A stretch of DNA of 55,756 nt from a bacterium. GTDB taxonomy: Bacteria > Hydrothermota > UBA3073 > JACQXS01 > JAGMCI01. The position numbers were made by a program, and so were the translations under genes. This document shows, in pieces, positions 15,756 through 23,102 of this stretch (positions are counted from its first letter, which is position 1; the number at the start of each line of letters is the position of its first letter). The notes under the pieces are model-generated. The model saw only the letters and a list, made by a program, of their open reading frames with translations. It was not told the origin of the DNA and ran no database searches. Where the stretch lies: NCBI GenBank assembly GCA_030018315.1, contig JASEGA010000013.1, positions 1 through 55,756 on the forward strand, in the 5' to 3' direction.

Positions 15756-16958
15756 ATGAAAGTTTTATATATAGTGACTGCCTTTCCAAGATATGAAGGC
15801 GATGTTATAACACCGTGGCTTGTTGAGAGTATATTAAAACTTAAGACTTGCGGTCTAAATATTGATGTGTTTACATCATCTTACAAAGGATTAGGTAATC
15901 AAAGAATTTATGGCATTGATGTAATAAGGTTTAGATATTTCTTTAAAAGGTGGGAAAAATTAACTCATGAGGAGACTACACCTGATAGATTAAAAAGGGG
16001 TATGTTTTATAAAATACTTGTTATATTTTATTTAATTGGCGGTATATCTGGGATAATCAAGTTGTGCAGGGCATCAAAATATGATATGATTCATGTACAT
16101 TGGCCACTTCCACATGCAATATTTGGGTATATTGGTAAAAAGTTATGCAACGCTAGTATAGTGTCTTCTTTTTATGGTGTAGAGTTAAAATGGGTTAAGA
16201 AAAAGTTACCAATTTTAACCCCTTTTCTTAAATGGGCGGTTAAAAGTTCAGATACTGTAACAGCAATTTCTACATATACAGCAAACTTGATAAATGAGCT
16301 TATTCCTACCAAAGTAATAATAATTCCATTTGGAGCTGCAATTGCAAGCAGTCAGAAAATAGAGGATAGAGGACAGAGGACAGAAGACAGAAAACAGAAG
16401 CCAGAAAACAATATTCTATTTGTTGGTAGACTTGTTGAGCGGAAGGGAGTAAAATATCTTATTGAAGCTTTTGATATGGTATCTAAGAAAATAGATTCTA
16501 CACTTACAATTGTGGGAGAAGGCTCAGAGAGGGAGAAGCTTGAAAAGTTAGTGGATGAAAAAGGATTAAAGGAGAAAGTTATCTTTACAGGAAAAATTTC
16601 AGAACATAAGCTTAAAGAATATTACTTGAATTGCGATGTATTTGTATTGCCTGCATGTACCGATTCAAAAGGTGATACTGAAGGTTTAGGTGTGGTTTTA
16701 ATTGAAGCAATGAGTTACAAAAAGCCAGTCGTAGCTTCTCAAGTTGGTGGTATAGTAGATATTGTGAAAGATGGGGAAACAGGACTATTAGTTCCAGAAA
16801 AAGATGCTACAAAATTAGCTGCTGCTATTTATGAAGTTCTTAATAACAAAGCTCTGGCAAATAAGTTTGGCGAGGCCGGTCACAAGTTCATTAAAACAAA
16901 CTTCAGTTGGGAAAAAATTATAGATAGGTTGGTTAAAACATATAATGAAACTTCTTGA
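15756..16958 (+). CDS. GT4 family glycosyltransferase with a low-complexity linker insertion
   Basis: A 400-residue GT-B enzyme. The N-terminal domain reads MKVLYIVTAFPRYEGDVITP and IHVHWPLPHA; the donor domain starts with NNILFVGRLVERKGVKYLIE, then GLGVVLIEAMSYKKPVVAS (E-x7-E) and DGETGLLVPEKD. Between the domains, near residues 202-218, sits IEDRGQRTEDRKQKPEN, encoded by short GACAGA-type repeats. The insertion is in frame and lies in the interdomain linker, so activity may be kept. The stop codon overlaps the -35 box of the promoter at 16955-16983. Confidence 0.9.
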   Translation: MKVLYIVTAFPRYEGDVITPWLVESILKLKTCGLNIDVFTSSYKGLGNQRIYGIDVIRFRYFFKRWEKLTHEETTPDRLKRGMFYKILVIFYLIGGISGIIKLCRASKYDMIHVHWPLPHAIFGYIGKKLCNASIVSSFYGVELKWVKKKLPILTPFLKWAVKSSDTVTAISTYTANLINELIPTKVIIIPFGAAIASSQKIEDRGQRTEDRKQKPENNILFVGRLVERKGVKYLIEAFDMVSKKIDSTLTIVGEGSEREKLEKLVDEKGLKEKVIFTGKISEHKLKEYYLNCDVFVLPACTDSKGDTEGLGVVLIEAMSYKKPVVASQVGGIVDIVKDGETGLLVPEKDATKLAAAIYEVLNNKALANKFGEAGHKFIKTNFSWEKIIDRLVKTYNETS

Positions 16959-16983
16959 CTTCTATCCCTAATTGTGATAATTT
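16955..16983 (+). promoter_or_regulatory. Probable promoter upstream of gmd
   Basis: TTGACT (16955-16960), a 17-bp spacer and TAATTT (16978-16983). It lies at the 3' end of the GT4 gene and about 175 bases before gmd, so the transcript would carry the two-hairpin element at 17027-17116 in its leader. Confidence 0.5.
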
Positions 16984-17026
16984 AGAATAATAGGTAAGTA
17001 TTTCTAAAAAACAGAAAGGAATAATA

Positions 17027-17116
17027 TGGAGTGCAACAACGATGTTGTTGCAAATTATAAAATTTATAAACATTCTCCACCTCATTATTTTGCAAAATCA
17101 CCGATTTTGCACTCCA
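17027..17116. repeat. 90-bp element with 10-bp terminal inverted repeats and a hairpin at each end
   Basis: TGGAGTGCAA (17027-17036) and TTGCACTCCA (17107-17116) are perfect inverted repeats. Just inside, TGCAACAAC-gat-GTTGTTGCA (17032-17052) and TGCAAAATC-acc-GATTTTGCA (17091-17111) each form a perfect 9-bp stem with a 3-base loop. The middle is AT-rich and non-coding. The symmetry suggests a miniature mobile element or a structured leader of gmd. Confidence 0.75.
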
Positions 17117-17159
17117 GAGCTTAGAAAAACTAAACTATTACAATTTAGATGGAGGTAAA

Positions 17160-18134
17160 ATGAAGAAGGCACTAATCACAGGGATTACAGGACAGGATGG
17201 CTCATTTTTAGCCGAGTTCCTCTTGGAGAAGAATTACGAAGTTCATGGGATTGTGAGGAGGGTAGCCATTGAAGATATTGAGCATAGGCTGTGGCGGATA
17301 AGGCATATTCTTGATAGAATAAATTTACATCCTGCTTCTTTAGAGAGCTATGCAAGCATTTTTGATGTGGTTGAAAAAGTGAAACCTGATGAATGTTACC
17401 ATTTAGCTGCACAAAGTTTTGTTAGTTACTCATTTGAAGACGAGTTTTCTACAATCAACACAAATGTTAATGGAACACATTTTATTTTGGCAGCGATTAA
17501 AAATAGGGTTCCAAACTGCAAATTTTATTTTGCTGCTTCTAGCGAAATGTTTGGAAAGGCAGAAGAGACACCTCAAAATGAGAAGACACCTTTCCACCCT
17601 CGTTCCCCATATGGAATATCTAAAGTAGCAGGGTTTGACTTAACAAGAAATTATCGCGAGGCATATAACCTTTACGCATGTTCAGGTATCTTTTTTAATC
17701 ACGAATCACCCAGAAGAGGATTTGAGTTTGTGAGCCGAAAAATTACTAATGCAGTTGCTGAAATTAAATTGGGATTAACTAAAGAATTAAGACTTGGAAA
17801 TTTAGACGCAAAAAGAGACTGGGGTTATGCTGGTGACTATGTGAGAGCCATGTGGCTTATGCTACAACAGAACGAAGCTGATGACTATGTAATTGCAACA
17901 GGTAAAACACATTCAGTTAGGGAGTTTGTAGAGCTGGCTTTTGGATATGTTAACCTTAACTGGCAGGATTATGTGGTGATAGATAAGAACCTATATCGAC
18001 CTGCAGAAGTTTACGAACTCAGGGGCGATTTTACGAAGGCAAAGGAAAAGCTGGACTGGGAGCCAACAGTTGAGTTTAAAGAGTTAGTTAAGATGATGGT
18101 TGAAAATGACCTGAGAAGGCTTAAAGAAAAATGA
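17160..18134 (+). CDS. gmd: GDP-mannose 4,6-dehydratase
   Basis: A 324-residue short-chain dehydrogenase of the GMD type, which makes GDP-4-keto-6-deoxymannose, the precursor of fucose, rhamnose or perosamine derivatives. The NAD(P) loop ITGITGQDGSFLAEF is at 6-20, followed by EVHGIVRR; then YHLAAQSFVSYSFEDE, the catalytic SSEMFG and SPYGISKVAG (YxxxK), and the signature FFNHESPRRGFEFVSRKIT and LGNLDAKRDWGYAGDYV. A good GGAGG ribosome site precedes ATG 17160. It is somewhat shorter than most GMD proteins (about 340-370), but all core blocks are present. The upstream leader holds a structured element. Confidence 0.95.
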   Translation: MKKALITGITGQDGSFLAEFLLEKNYEVHGIVRRVAIEDIEHRLWRIRHILDRINLHPASLESYASIFDVVEKVKPDECYHLAAQSFVSYSFEDEFSTINTNVNGTHFILAAIKNRVPNCKFYFAASSEMFGKAEETPQNEKTPFHPRSPYGISKVAGFDLTRNYREAYNLYACSGIFFNHESPRRGFEFVSRKITNAVAEIKLGLTKELRLGNLDAKRDWGYAGDYVRAMWLMLQQNEADDYVIATGKTHSVREFVELAFGYVNLNWQDYVVIDKNLYRPAEVYELRGDFTKAKEKLDWEPTVEFKELVKMMVENDLRRLKEK

Positions 18135-18244
18135 AGAAGATTGATAGATGCAAAAAATTAAAGTTTATTGCCGATGTAAACATTGAGAAGCCTTTGATAG
18201 ATTTTCTAAAAGGAATATCCATTCATTACTGGGGACGATATTAG
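18131..18244 (+). pseudogene. DUF5615-like (PIN-type) fragment
   Basis: A 37-codon frame starting at ATG 18131, overlapping the gmd stop, reads KLKFIADVNIEKPLIDFLKG and then ends. The pattern (L-K-F-x-A-D-x-N-I-x-x-P-L) is the N-terminus of DUF5615 PIN-like proteins found in toxin-antitoxin-like pairs; the remaining 60-70 residues are missing. This is a weak call because the match is short. Confidence 0.4.
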
Positions 18245-18289
18245 AGCAGTTATGCTGTTTGCAGCAAAGACATAATCTGTTGTAATTCA

Positions 18290-19438
18290 ATGTCTACTGT
18301 TTGCATTGCTAAGGTTAACGGTGATGATATTTATGGTGCAACCCGTTTTTGCTTTGATAAGATTGTTTCTGCTAAATTACTCTCTGGTGTGCATAAAGTG
18401 CTTCTTAAGCCCAATTTCCTTAATTCCAGTCCAGCCTGGCTTGGCATCACTACTGATATTCGGCTCGTTGCAAGTATGATAAAAATTCTTCACGAGTGTG
18501 GTATAAAAGAAATTGTAGTAGGTGAAAGTGCTATCAGTGGCACGGATGATGTCTTTGAAAAATTGGGGGTTTACAGACTTGAAAAATTAGGTGCAAAAGT
18601 AGTGAATTTTGATAAAGGTAAATGGGTGAAAGTGGAGACAAATAATAAGATAGTGAGACATAGAATAGTATTGGGAAAATTTCATCTCCCTGAGGAAGTG
18701 ATGGAGAGCGACCTTGTTATTAGTGTAGCAAAGTTGAAGACACATAGTGAGACAATGGTTAGCCTTTCTATCAAGAATCTATTTGGCTGTGTTCCACATA
18801 GTGACCGTCGTATTGCGCATAGAGATGGACTAAATAGTGCATTAGTTGATATTTTTACATATTTAAATGCACACAAGAAGATGCTATATTTTATAGATGG
18901 CATATATGGTTTGGAAGGTAGACTCGGACCTGTACACGGACGGCCGGTGAAAATGGATTTAATAATTGGAGGAACAGATGGAGTAGCTGTAGATAGCACT
19001 GGGGTAGAGGTTATGGGGTACAAACCAAATAAGGTAGAACATATTCGGCTAGCAGCTCTTATTACTCGTTACTCCTCACTTAGTACTGTATATGAGGGTG
19101 TAAGTGTTAAAGATGTCAAGAAGTGTTTTGATATGCCATTCCCGTTCTCACCTGTAGTGACACAGCTTCCGGTAATTAACAAAAAGATATTCAGAAAGAA
19201 GCCGTATCTACGTTTTAGGGGTAGATGTATTAGGTGTGGTGTGTGTGTAGAGATGTGTCCGCGTGATTGCATTAGGCTTCAAAATGGGGGACCAAAAATA
19301 GATTTAAAAAGATGTATAGGTTGTTTATGTTGCTGTGAATCCTGTGAACAAGGAGCAATGGATTACACAGTCACTTATGGCTTCATCTATAAGATGTTAA
19401 AGAATACACTAGAGATACTGCACAGTAAAAATGCGTAA
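18290..19438 (+). CDS. DUF362 protein with a two-cluster ferredoxin domain
   Basis: A 382-residue protein. Residues 1-290 form the DUF362 domain (LLKPNFLNSSPAWLGITTD, VGESAISGTDDVFEKLG, DLVISVAKLKTHSETMVSLS, KNLFGCVPHSDRR). The C-terminal part has two Cys clusters, CIRCGVCVEMCPRDC and CIGCLCCCESCEQ, which should each hold a [4Fe-4S] centre. DUF362-ferredoxin proteins are thought to be redox or electron-transfer proteins with no settled role. Its neighbours are glycan genes and a radical SAM/SPASM gene, so it could feed electrons to that enzyme; this is inference. The small gene at 19431 overlaps its stop. Confidence 0.85.
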   Translation: MSTVCIAKVNGDDIYGATRFCFDKIVSAKLLSGVHKVLLKPNFLNSSPAWLGITTDIRLVASMIKILHECGIKEIVVGESAISGTDDVFEKLGVYRLEKLGAKVVNFDKGKWVKVETNNKIVRHRIVLGKFHLPEEVMESDLVISVAKLKTHSETMVSLSIKNLFGCVPHSDRRIAHRDGLNSALVDIFTYLNAHKKMLYFIDGIYGLEGRLGPVHGRPVKMDLIIGGTDGVAVDSTGVEVMGYKPNKVEHIRLAALITRYSSLSTVYEGVSVKDVKKCFDMPFPFSPVVTQLPVINKKIFRKKPYLRFRGRCIRCGVCVEMCPRDCIRLQNGGPKIDLKRCIGCLCCCESCEQGAMDYTVTYGFIYKMLKNTLEILHSKNA

Positions 19439-19619
19439 CTTCCAAAAAGGTAATAAAGGACTATTGAATAAGGAGCGTTTTAAAAGGATGGAGCAAGATA
19501 AAATTTTATGGTTGAAAAGGTTATCGCTCAAGGATGCATTGATACTTGAGGAGAGTCTCATTTCTTCTACACTTATTTGGGAATGGCGTAAGAATTTTGC
19601 TCCTGATACTCCTAAATAA
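19431..19619 (+). CDS. Small hypothetical protein paired with a nucleotidyltransferase
   Basis: A 62-residue, mostly helical and charged protein (LKRLSLKDALILEESLISST, WEWRKNFAPD). I do not recognise a domain with confidence. It overlaps the DUF362 gene by eight bases and the nucleotidyltransferase gene, and short helical proteins of this sort often precede MNT-type nucleotidyltransferases in toxin-antitoxin-like pairs. That context is the only hint of function. Confidence 0.5.
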   Translation: MRNFQKGNKGLLNKERFKRMEQDKILWLKRLSLKDALILEESLISSTLIWEWRKNFAPDTPK

Positions 19620-20028
19620 GGAAGAAATTGACTATATGATAATTGGTGGTATAGCAGCGGGTACTCTTGGCGAGCCGAGAGTTACAGGGGATGTAGATAT
19701 TGATATATTATTAGACAGGGACGACATTTCCAATTTTCTATATGGATTGAAGGAGGCTGGGTTTAAATTTAATAATAGAAAATGTATTACAGAAGCAAAA
19801 AATGGCGCCTTCCAAGTATTTTTAGGTCAATTTCATGTTGACTTCGTCATCGCATCAACAGACTTGGAAAAAGTAGCAATCCGTCATTCCGATAAACTTG
19901 ATAAAAATTACCTTATTAGGTGGGCGGAAAAGTTATCTGATGAGGCACATAATTTAAGAATTTATAACGAAGTGAAAAGGCTCTTGACTCTGGAAGGGAT
20001 GAAATGGAGAGAAAATTACAGAGAATAA
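19546..20028 (+). CDS. Nucleotidyltransferase-fold protein (AbiEii/DUF6036-like)
   Basis: The recognisable part starts LNKEEIDYMIIGGIAAGTLG, then VTGDVDIDILLDRDD with the DxD metal pair, and ends with a helical region (RHSDKLDKNYLIRWAEKLSD). This is the nucleotidyltransferase fold seen in AbiEii-type toxins and related proteins. The frame is open from 19546, but residues 1-17 are out of character and overlap the small upstream gene; the TTG at 19597 is a better guess for the start (about 143 residues). The 3' end overlaps the radical SAM gene by 25 bases. The substrate is unknown. Confidence 0.65.
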   Translation: MRRVSFLLHLFGNGVRILLLILLNKEEIDYMIIGGIAAGTLGEPRVTGDVDIDILLDRDDISNFLYGLKEAGFKFNNRKCITEAKNGAFQVFLGQFHVDFVIASTDLEKVAIRHSDKLDKNYLIRWAEKLSDEAHNLRIYNEVKRLLTLEGMKWRENYRE

Positions 20029-21113
20029 AGAGAAGGTATTTAGCTCTAAAAAGGCAGATTCTTACTACTTTAGCAACCGGTGGAATTAAGCATGCCATTA
20101 ATTATCTTTACTTTAAAATGCTTACTACAAGTAAAAATTCTATTTTACTCAAATGGTTGTATTCGGTAGCTCCTTATCCAATCTGCGTAGAGATAGAGAC
20201 TACTACCAGATGTCATATGAAATGCATAATGTGTGAACATACTTATTGGAACGAGCCAGCAAGAGATATGTCATTTGAAGAATTTAAAGCAATTGTAGAC
20301 CAATTCCCAAGGCTAAAGTGGATAGGACTCACAGGCATAGGGGAGAGTTTTCTTAACAAGGATTTTATGAAGATGTTGCGATATCTTAAATCTAAAAGTG
20401 TGTATATAGAGATTTACGATACTTTTTATCTTGTAGATAAAAAAATTGCTGAAGAGCTGATAAATTTAAGAATAGATAGAATTTTGCCCTCTATAGATGG
20501 AGCAACTAAAGAAACATACGAAAGAATAAGAGTTGGTTCCAATTTTGAGAGAGTTATAGAAAATGTACGCTATCTATCTCAACTGAAAAATAGGAAAAGT
20601 CTGGTTTATCCTGATATTTGCTTTCATTATATAGTTACTAAAATAAATCTGCACGAGATGCTTCCTTATATTGAGTTAGTCCATACTATTGTAAAGGATA
20701 TGGAGGTGAGTATTCAATTTACCAGAGCACTACATAGTTTTGAGGAAATTGAGGATTTATTCATTGAAATACCGCCAGAGGTTATTACGGCAGTGGAGAA
20801 AAAGGCGAAAGAGTTAGGTATTCACTTGATATGGAACATAGATGTGTCTCAAGATAAACTTCCCATTTATAGATGCACTGCATGGATTGAGCCTTTTATA
20901 TTTGCTACTGGACATGTTATTCCCTGTTGTGCCGGAAATGAGGCAAATCGCCGTGAGTTCCAGAAAAAATATAGTTTGGGAAATGTGTTTGAGCAGAGTT
21001 TTAGAGAAATATGGAAAGGAAAGGAATATAGAAATTTTAGAAAGATGTTAAGCAAAAATAAAGTTCCTATCCAATGCAAGAACTGTAGTTGTTATGACAC
21101 CAGAGGTAGATAA
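20004..21113 (+). CDS. Radical SAM/SPASM-domain protein
   Basis: A 369-residue enzyme. The radical SAM cluster motif is C70-x3-C74-x2-C77 (TTRCHMKCIMCEHTYW); the GLTGIGESFLNKDF strand and an IDGATKETYERIRVG block follow. The C-terminal SPASM region has Cys near 291, the pair in HVIPCCAGN, and C358, C361 and C363 (QCKNCSCYDT), enough for an auxiliary cluster. Such enzymes modify peptides or sugars; in polysaccharide loci they are often of unknown substrate. It starts inside the 3' end of the nucleotidyltransferase gene. A DUF362-ferredoxin gene lies two genes upstream. Confidence 0.88.
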   Translation: MERKLQRIKRRYLALKRQILTTLATGGIKHAINYLYFKMLTTSKNSILLKWLYSVAPYPICVEIETTTRCHMKCIMCEHTYWNEPARDMSFEEFKAIVDQFPRLKWIGLTGIGESFLNKDFMKMLRYLKSKSVYIEIYDTFYLVDKKIAEELINLRIDRILPSIDGATKETYERIRVGSNFERVIENVRYLSQLKNRKSLVYPDICFHYIVTKINLHEMLPYIELVHTIVKDMEVSIQFTRALHSFEEIEDLFIEIPPEVITAVEKKAKELGIHLIWNIDVSQDKLPIYRCTAWIEPFIFATGHVIPCCAGNEANRREFQKKYSLGNVFEQSFREIWKGKEYRNFRKMLSKNKVPIQCKNCSCYDTRGR

Positions 21114-21246
21114 GCAATCATCAGAGTCCCTTGTTAATAGTAGTTATGTAAATACAAGTACATTGGTAACGACATCGTTTTACAATAGGGATGGTACATT
21201 ACTTGGAACAAGATACTAATATTAATTTTGTGTTATCTTAAAAAGG

Positions 21247-21275
21247 TTGACAGAATATTAATTTTGTGCTATCTT
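21247..21275 (+). promoter_or_regulatory. Strong promoter for the SDR-nucleotidyltransferase-GT4 operon
   Basis: TTGACA (21247-21252), a 17-bp spacer and TATCTT (21270-21275). The spacer and -10 segment repeat an upstream copy (about 21217-21240) with the same TATTAATTTTGTG and TATCTT but no matching -35 box. The SDR gene begins 61 bases downstream. The 21114-21335 gap holds nothing else that I can recognise. Confidence 0.75.
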
Positions 21276-21335
21276 ACTTAAAAGGCAATAAAAGCTAAAA
21301 ATAATCACGACTCGTCGGAATACAGGAGAAAGAAT

Positions 21336-22373
21336 ATGAAAGTGTTAGTTACAGGAGGGTGTGGTTTTTTAGGGTCACATATTTGTGAATTTTATGTCAA
21401 AAAAGGAGTTGAAGTAGTATCTTACGATAACATGACAAAATATGAACTGCAGCGAACTGGCTATGCAACTGAGGAAGCACGGAACTACACTTGGAACTAT
21501 CTAAAGAATATTGGAGTAAAGGTAGTTAAAGCGGATGTTAGGAATTTTGAAGAATTAATTGATAATGCTCAGGGATGTGATTACATAATACACACTGCAG
21601 CACAGCCAGCTATGACAATTAGTTGGGAAGACCCCCGATTAGATGTTACCACAAATGTTATGGGTAGTTTTAATGTTCTGGAAACAGCTAAAATGCTTAA
21701 GATACCTGTAGCGTCATGCGCAACAATTCATGTCTATGGGAATAAAATTAATCAAACATTGAGTGAAAGTGATACACGGTATGTTAGAGAGCCAGAAGCA
21801 ATTGATGAAAGTTATCCTACATTAGAGGGGACTTTAACGCCTTTACATGCTTCAAAAGCTGCGGGAGATATATATGTCAAAGTTTATATAGATACTTATG
21901 GAGTTGAGGCGGCAAGTTTCCGACTCACTGGAATCTATGGGATTAGGCAATTTGGGGGCGAGGACCACGGGTGGGTGGCTAACTTTGCAATACGTAGTGT
22001 GTTAAATTGGCCGATAACTATTTATGGCTCAGGTAAGCAGGTTAGAGATATTATTTATGCTACTGATGTTTGCCGGGCGTTTGATGCCTTCTACCATTCG
22101 CGAAAACCAGGAATATACAACATTGGAGGAGGCACGGAAACTGCTATATCTTTATTAGAATGTATAGATATCATAGCTGAAATTAAAGGGAAAAAGCCTG
22201 AAGTTAAATTTGGGCCTGATAGGCTTGGGGATTTAAGATATTTTATATGTGATATAACTAAAGCACAAAAAGAGCTTAATTGGAAACCGCTTATTATGCC
22301 AAAACAAGGAATTAGAACACTTATTGAGTGGATAGAAGAAAATAAAAAATTGTTCAGTAAAGGGGGTAATTAA
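21336..22373 (+). CDS. CDP-paratose 2-epimerase-like SDR lacking the catalytic Tyr
   Basis: A 345-residue extended SDR. The NAD loop GGCGFLGSHICEF is at 7-19, followed by VSYDNMTKYE. The block YGIRQFGGEDHGWVANF and the C-terminal YNIGGGTETAISLLE resemble CDP-paratose/tyvelose epimerases. The usual SPYGxSK site is replaced by TPLHASKAAGD, so the YxxxK Tyr is Leu while the Lys remains. CATIHVYG stands where STNKVYG is expected, keeping the Thr. This may mark a sub-family using another acid/base or another reaction. The gene follows a strong promoter and begins an operon with the nucleotidyltransferase (seven-base gap) and a GT4. Confidence 0.82.
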   Translation: MKVLVTGGCGFLGSHICEFYVKKGVEVVSYDNMTKYELQRTGYATEEARNYTWNYLKNIGVKVVKADVRNFEELIDNAQGCDYIIHTAAQPAMTISWEDPRLDVTTNVMGSFNVLETAKMLKIPVASCATIHVYGNKINQTLSESDTRYVREPEAIDESYPTLEGTLTPLHASKAAGDIYVKVYIDTYGVEAASFRLTGIYGIRQFGGEDHGWVANFAIRSVLNWPITIYGSGKQVRDIIYATDVCRAFDAFYHSRKPGIYNIGGGTETAISLLECIDIIAEIKGKKPEVKFGPDRLGDLRYFICDITKAQKELNWKPLIMPKQGIRTLIEWIEENKKLFSKGGN

Positions 22374-22379
22374 ATCTTT

Positions 22380-23102
22380 ATGAAAGCATTAATTCTTGCT
22401 GGCGGAAGAGGAAAAAGATTAAAAGAGATAACCAACTCAGTAAATAAATGCATGCTTGAACTTGGCGGTAAACCTGTGATTGAATATAACATTGACCGTG
22501 CCGCTGAGATAGTGGATATAAGCGAAATCGTAATTGTGGTTGGGCATAGAGCAGAAGATATAATAAACAGATATGGGACAGAGTATAATGGGAAAAAGAT
22601 AAAGTATGTGCTCCAATGGGAACAAAAAGGGTTGGTTCATGCAATTGAATGCAGTAAGCATGCGATAGGTGAGGACGATTTTTTCTTGTTGTTAGGAGAT
22701 GAAGTATTGATAAATAGTAGGCATAAAGAAATGTTAGATAAGTTTAAGGATGAAGATTTGTTCGGAGTCTGTGGCGTCATGATACAAAAAGACAAAAGTA
22801 AGATAAGCAGAACATATACCGTGTTAGTGGATGATAATGGCAGAATTTTTAGATTAATAGAAAAGCCAAAGAAAGTATTGAACGATTTTCAAGGGACAGG
22901 ACATTGTATATTCAAGAATGAGATTCTATCTTATATAGAGAGGACACCGATACATCCGGAAAGAGGAGAAAAAGAGCTCCCTGATTTGATACAATGCGCA
23001 GTTGATAATGGACAATTAGTGAAAATTTTTGATATTTGTGATAAATACACCAATATAAATTCAGAAGAAGATATTATAGTGGCTGAGAAACTTTTTGGAT
23101 GA
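22380..23102 (+). CDS. Sugar nucleotidyltransferase
   Basis: A 240-residue NTP_transferase protein. The nucleotide signature LAGGRGKRLKEITNSVNKCM is at 6-25, then LGGKPVIEYNID; an EQKGLVHAIECSKHAIGEDD block precedes the metal site LLGDEVL near 100-106, and EKPKK follows near 161-165. It would form an NDP-sugar from a sugar 1-phosphate and supply the preceding SDR or the following GT4, which overlaps it by four bases (ATGA). The exact nucleotide and sugar cannot be read from the sequence. Confidence 0.88.
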   Translation: MKALILAGGRGKRLKEITNSVNKCMLELGGKPVIEYNIDRAAEIVDISEIVIVVGHRAEDIINRYGTEYNGKKIKYVLQWEQKGLVHAIECSKHAIGEDDFFLLLGDEVLINSRHKEMLDKFKDEDLFGVCGVMIQKDKSKISRTYTVLVDDNGRIFRLIEKPKKVLNDFQGTGHCIFKNEILSYIERTPIHPERGEKELPDLIQCAVDNGQLVKIFDICDKYTNINSEEDIIVAEKLFG

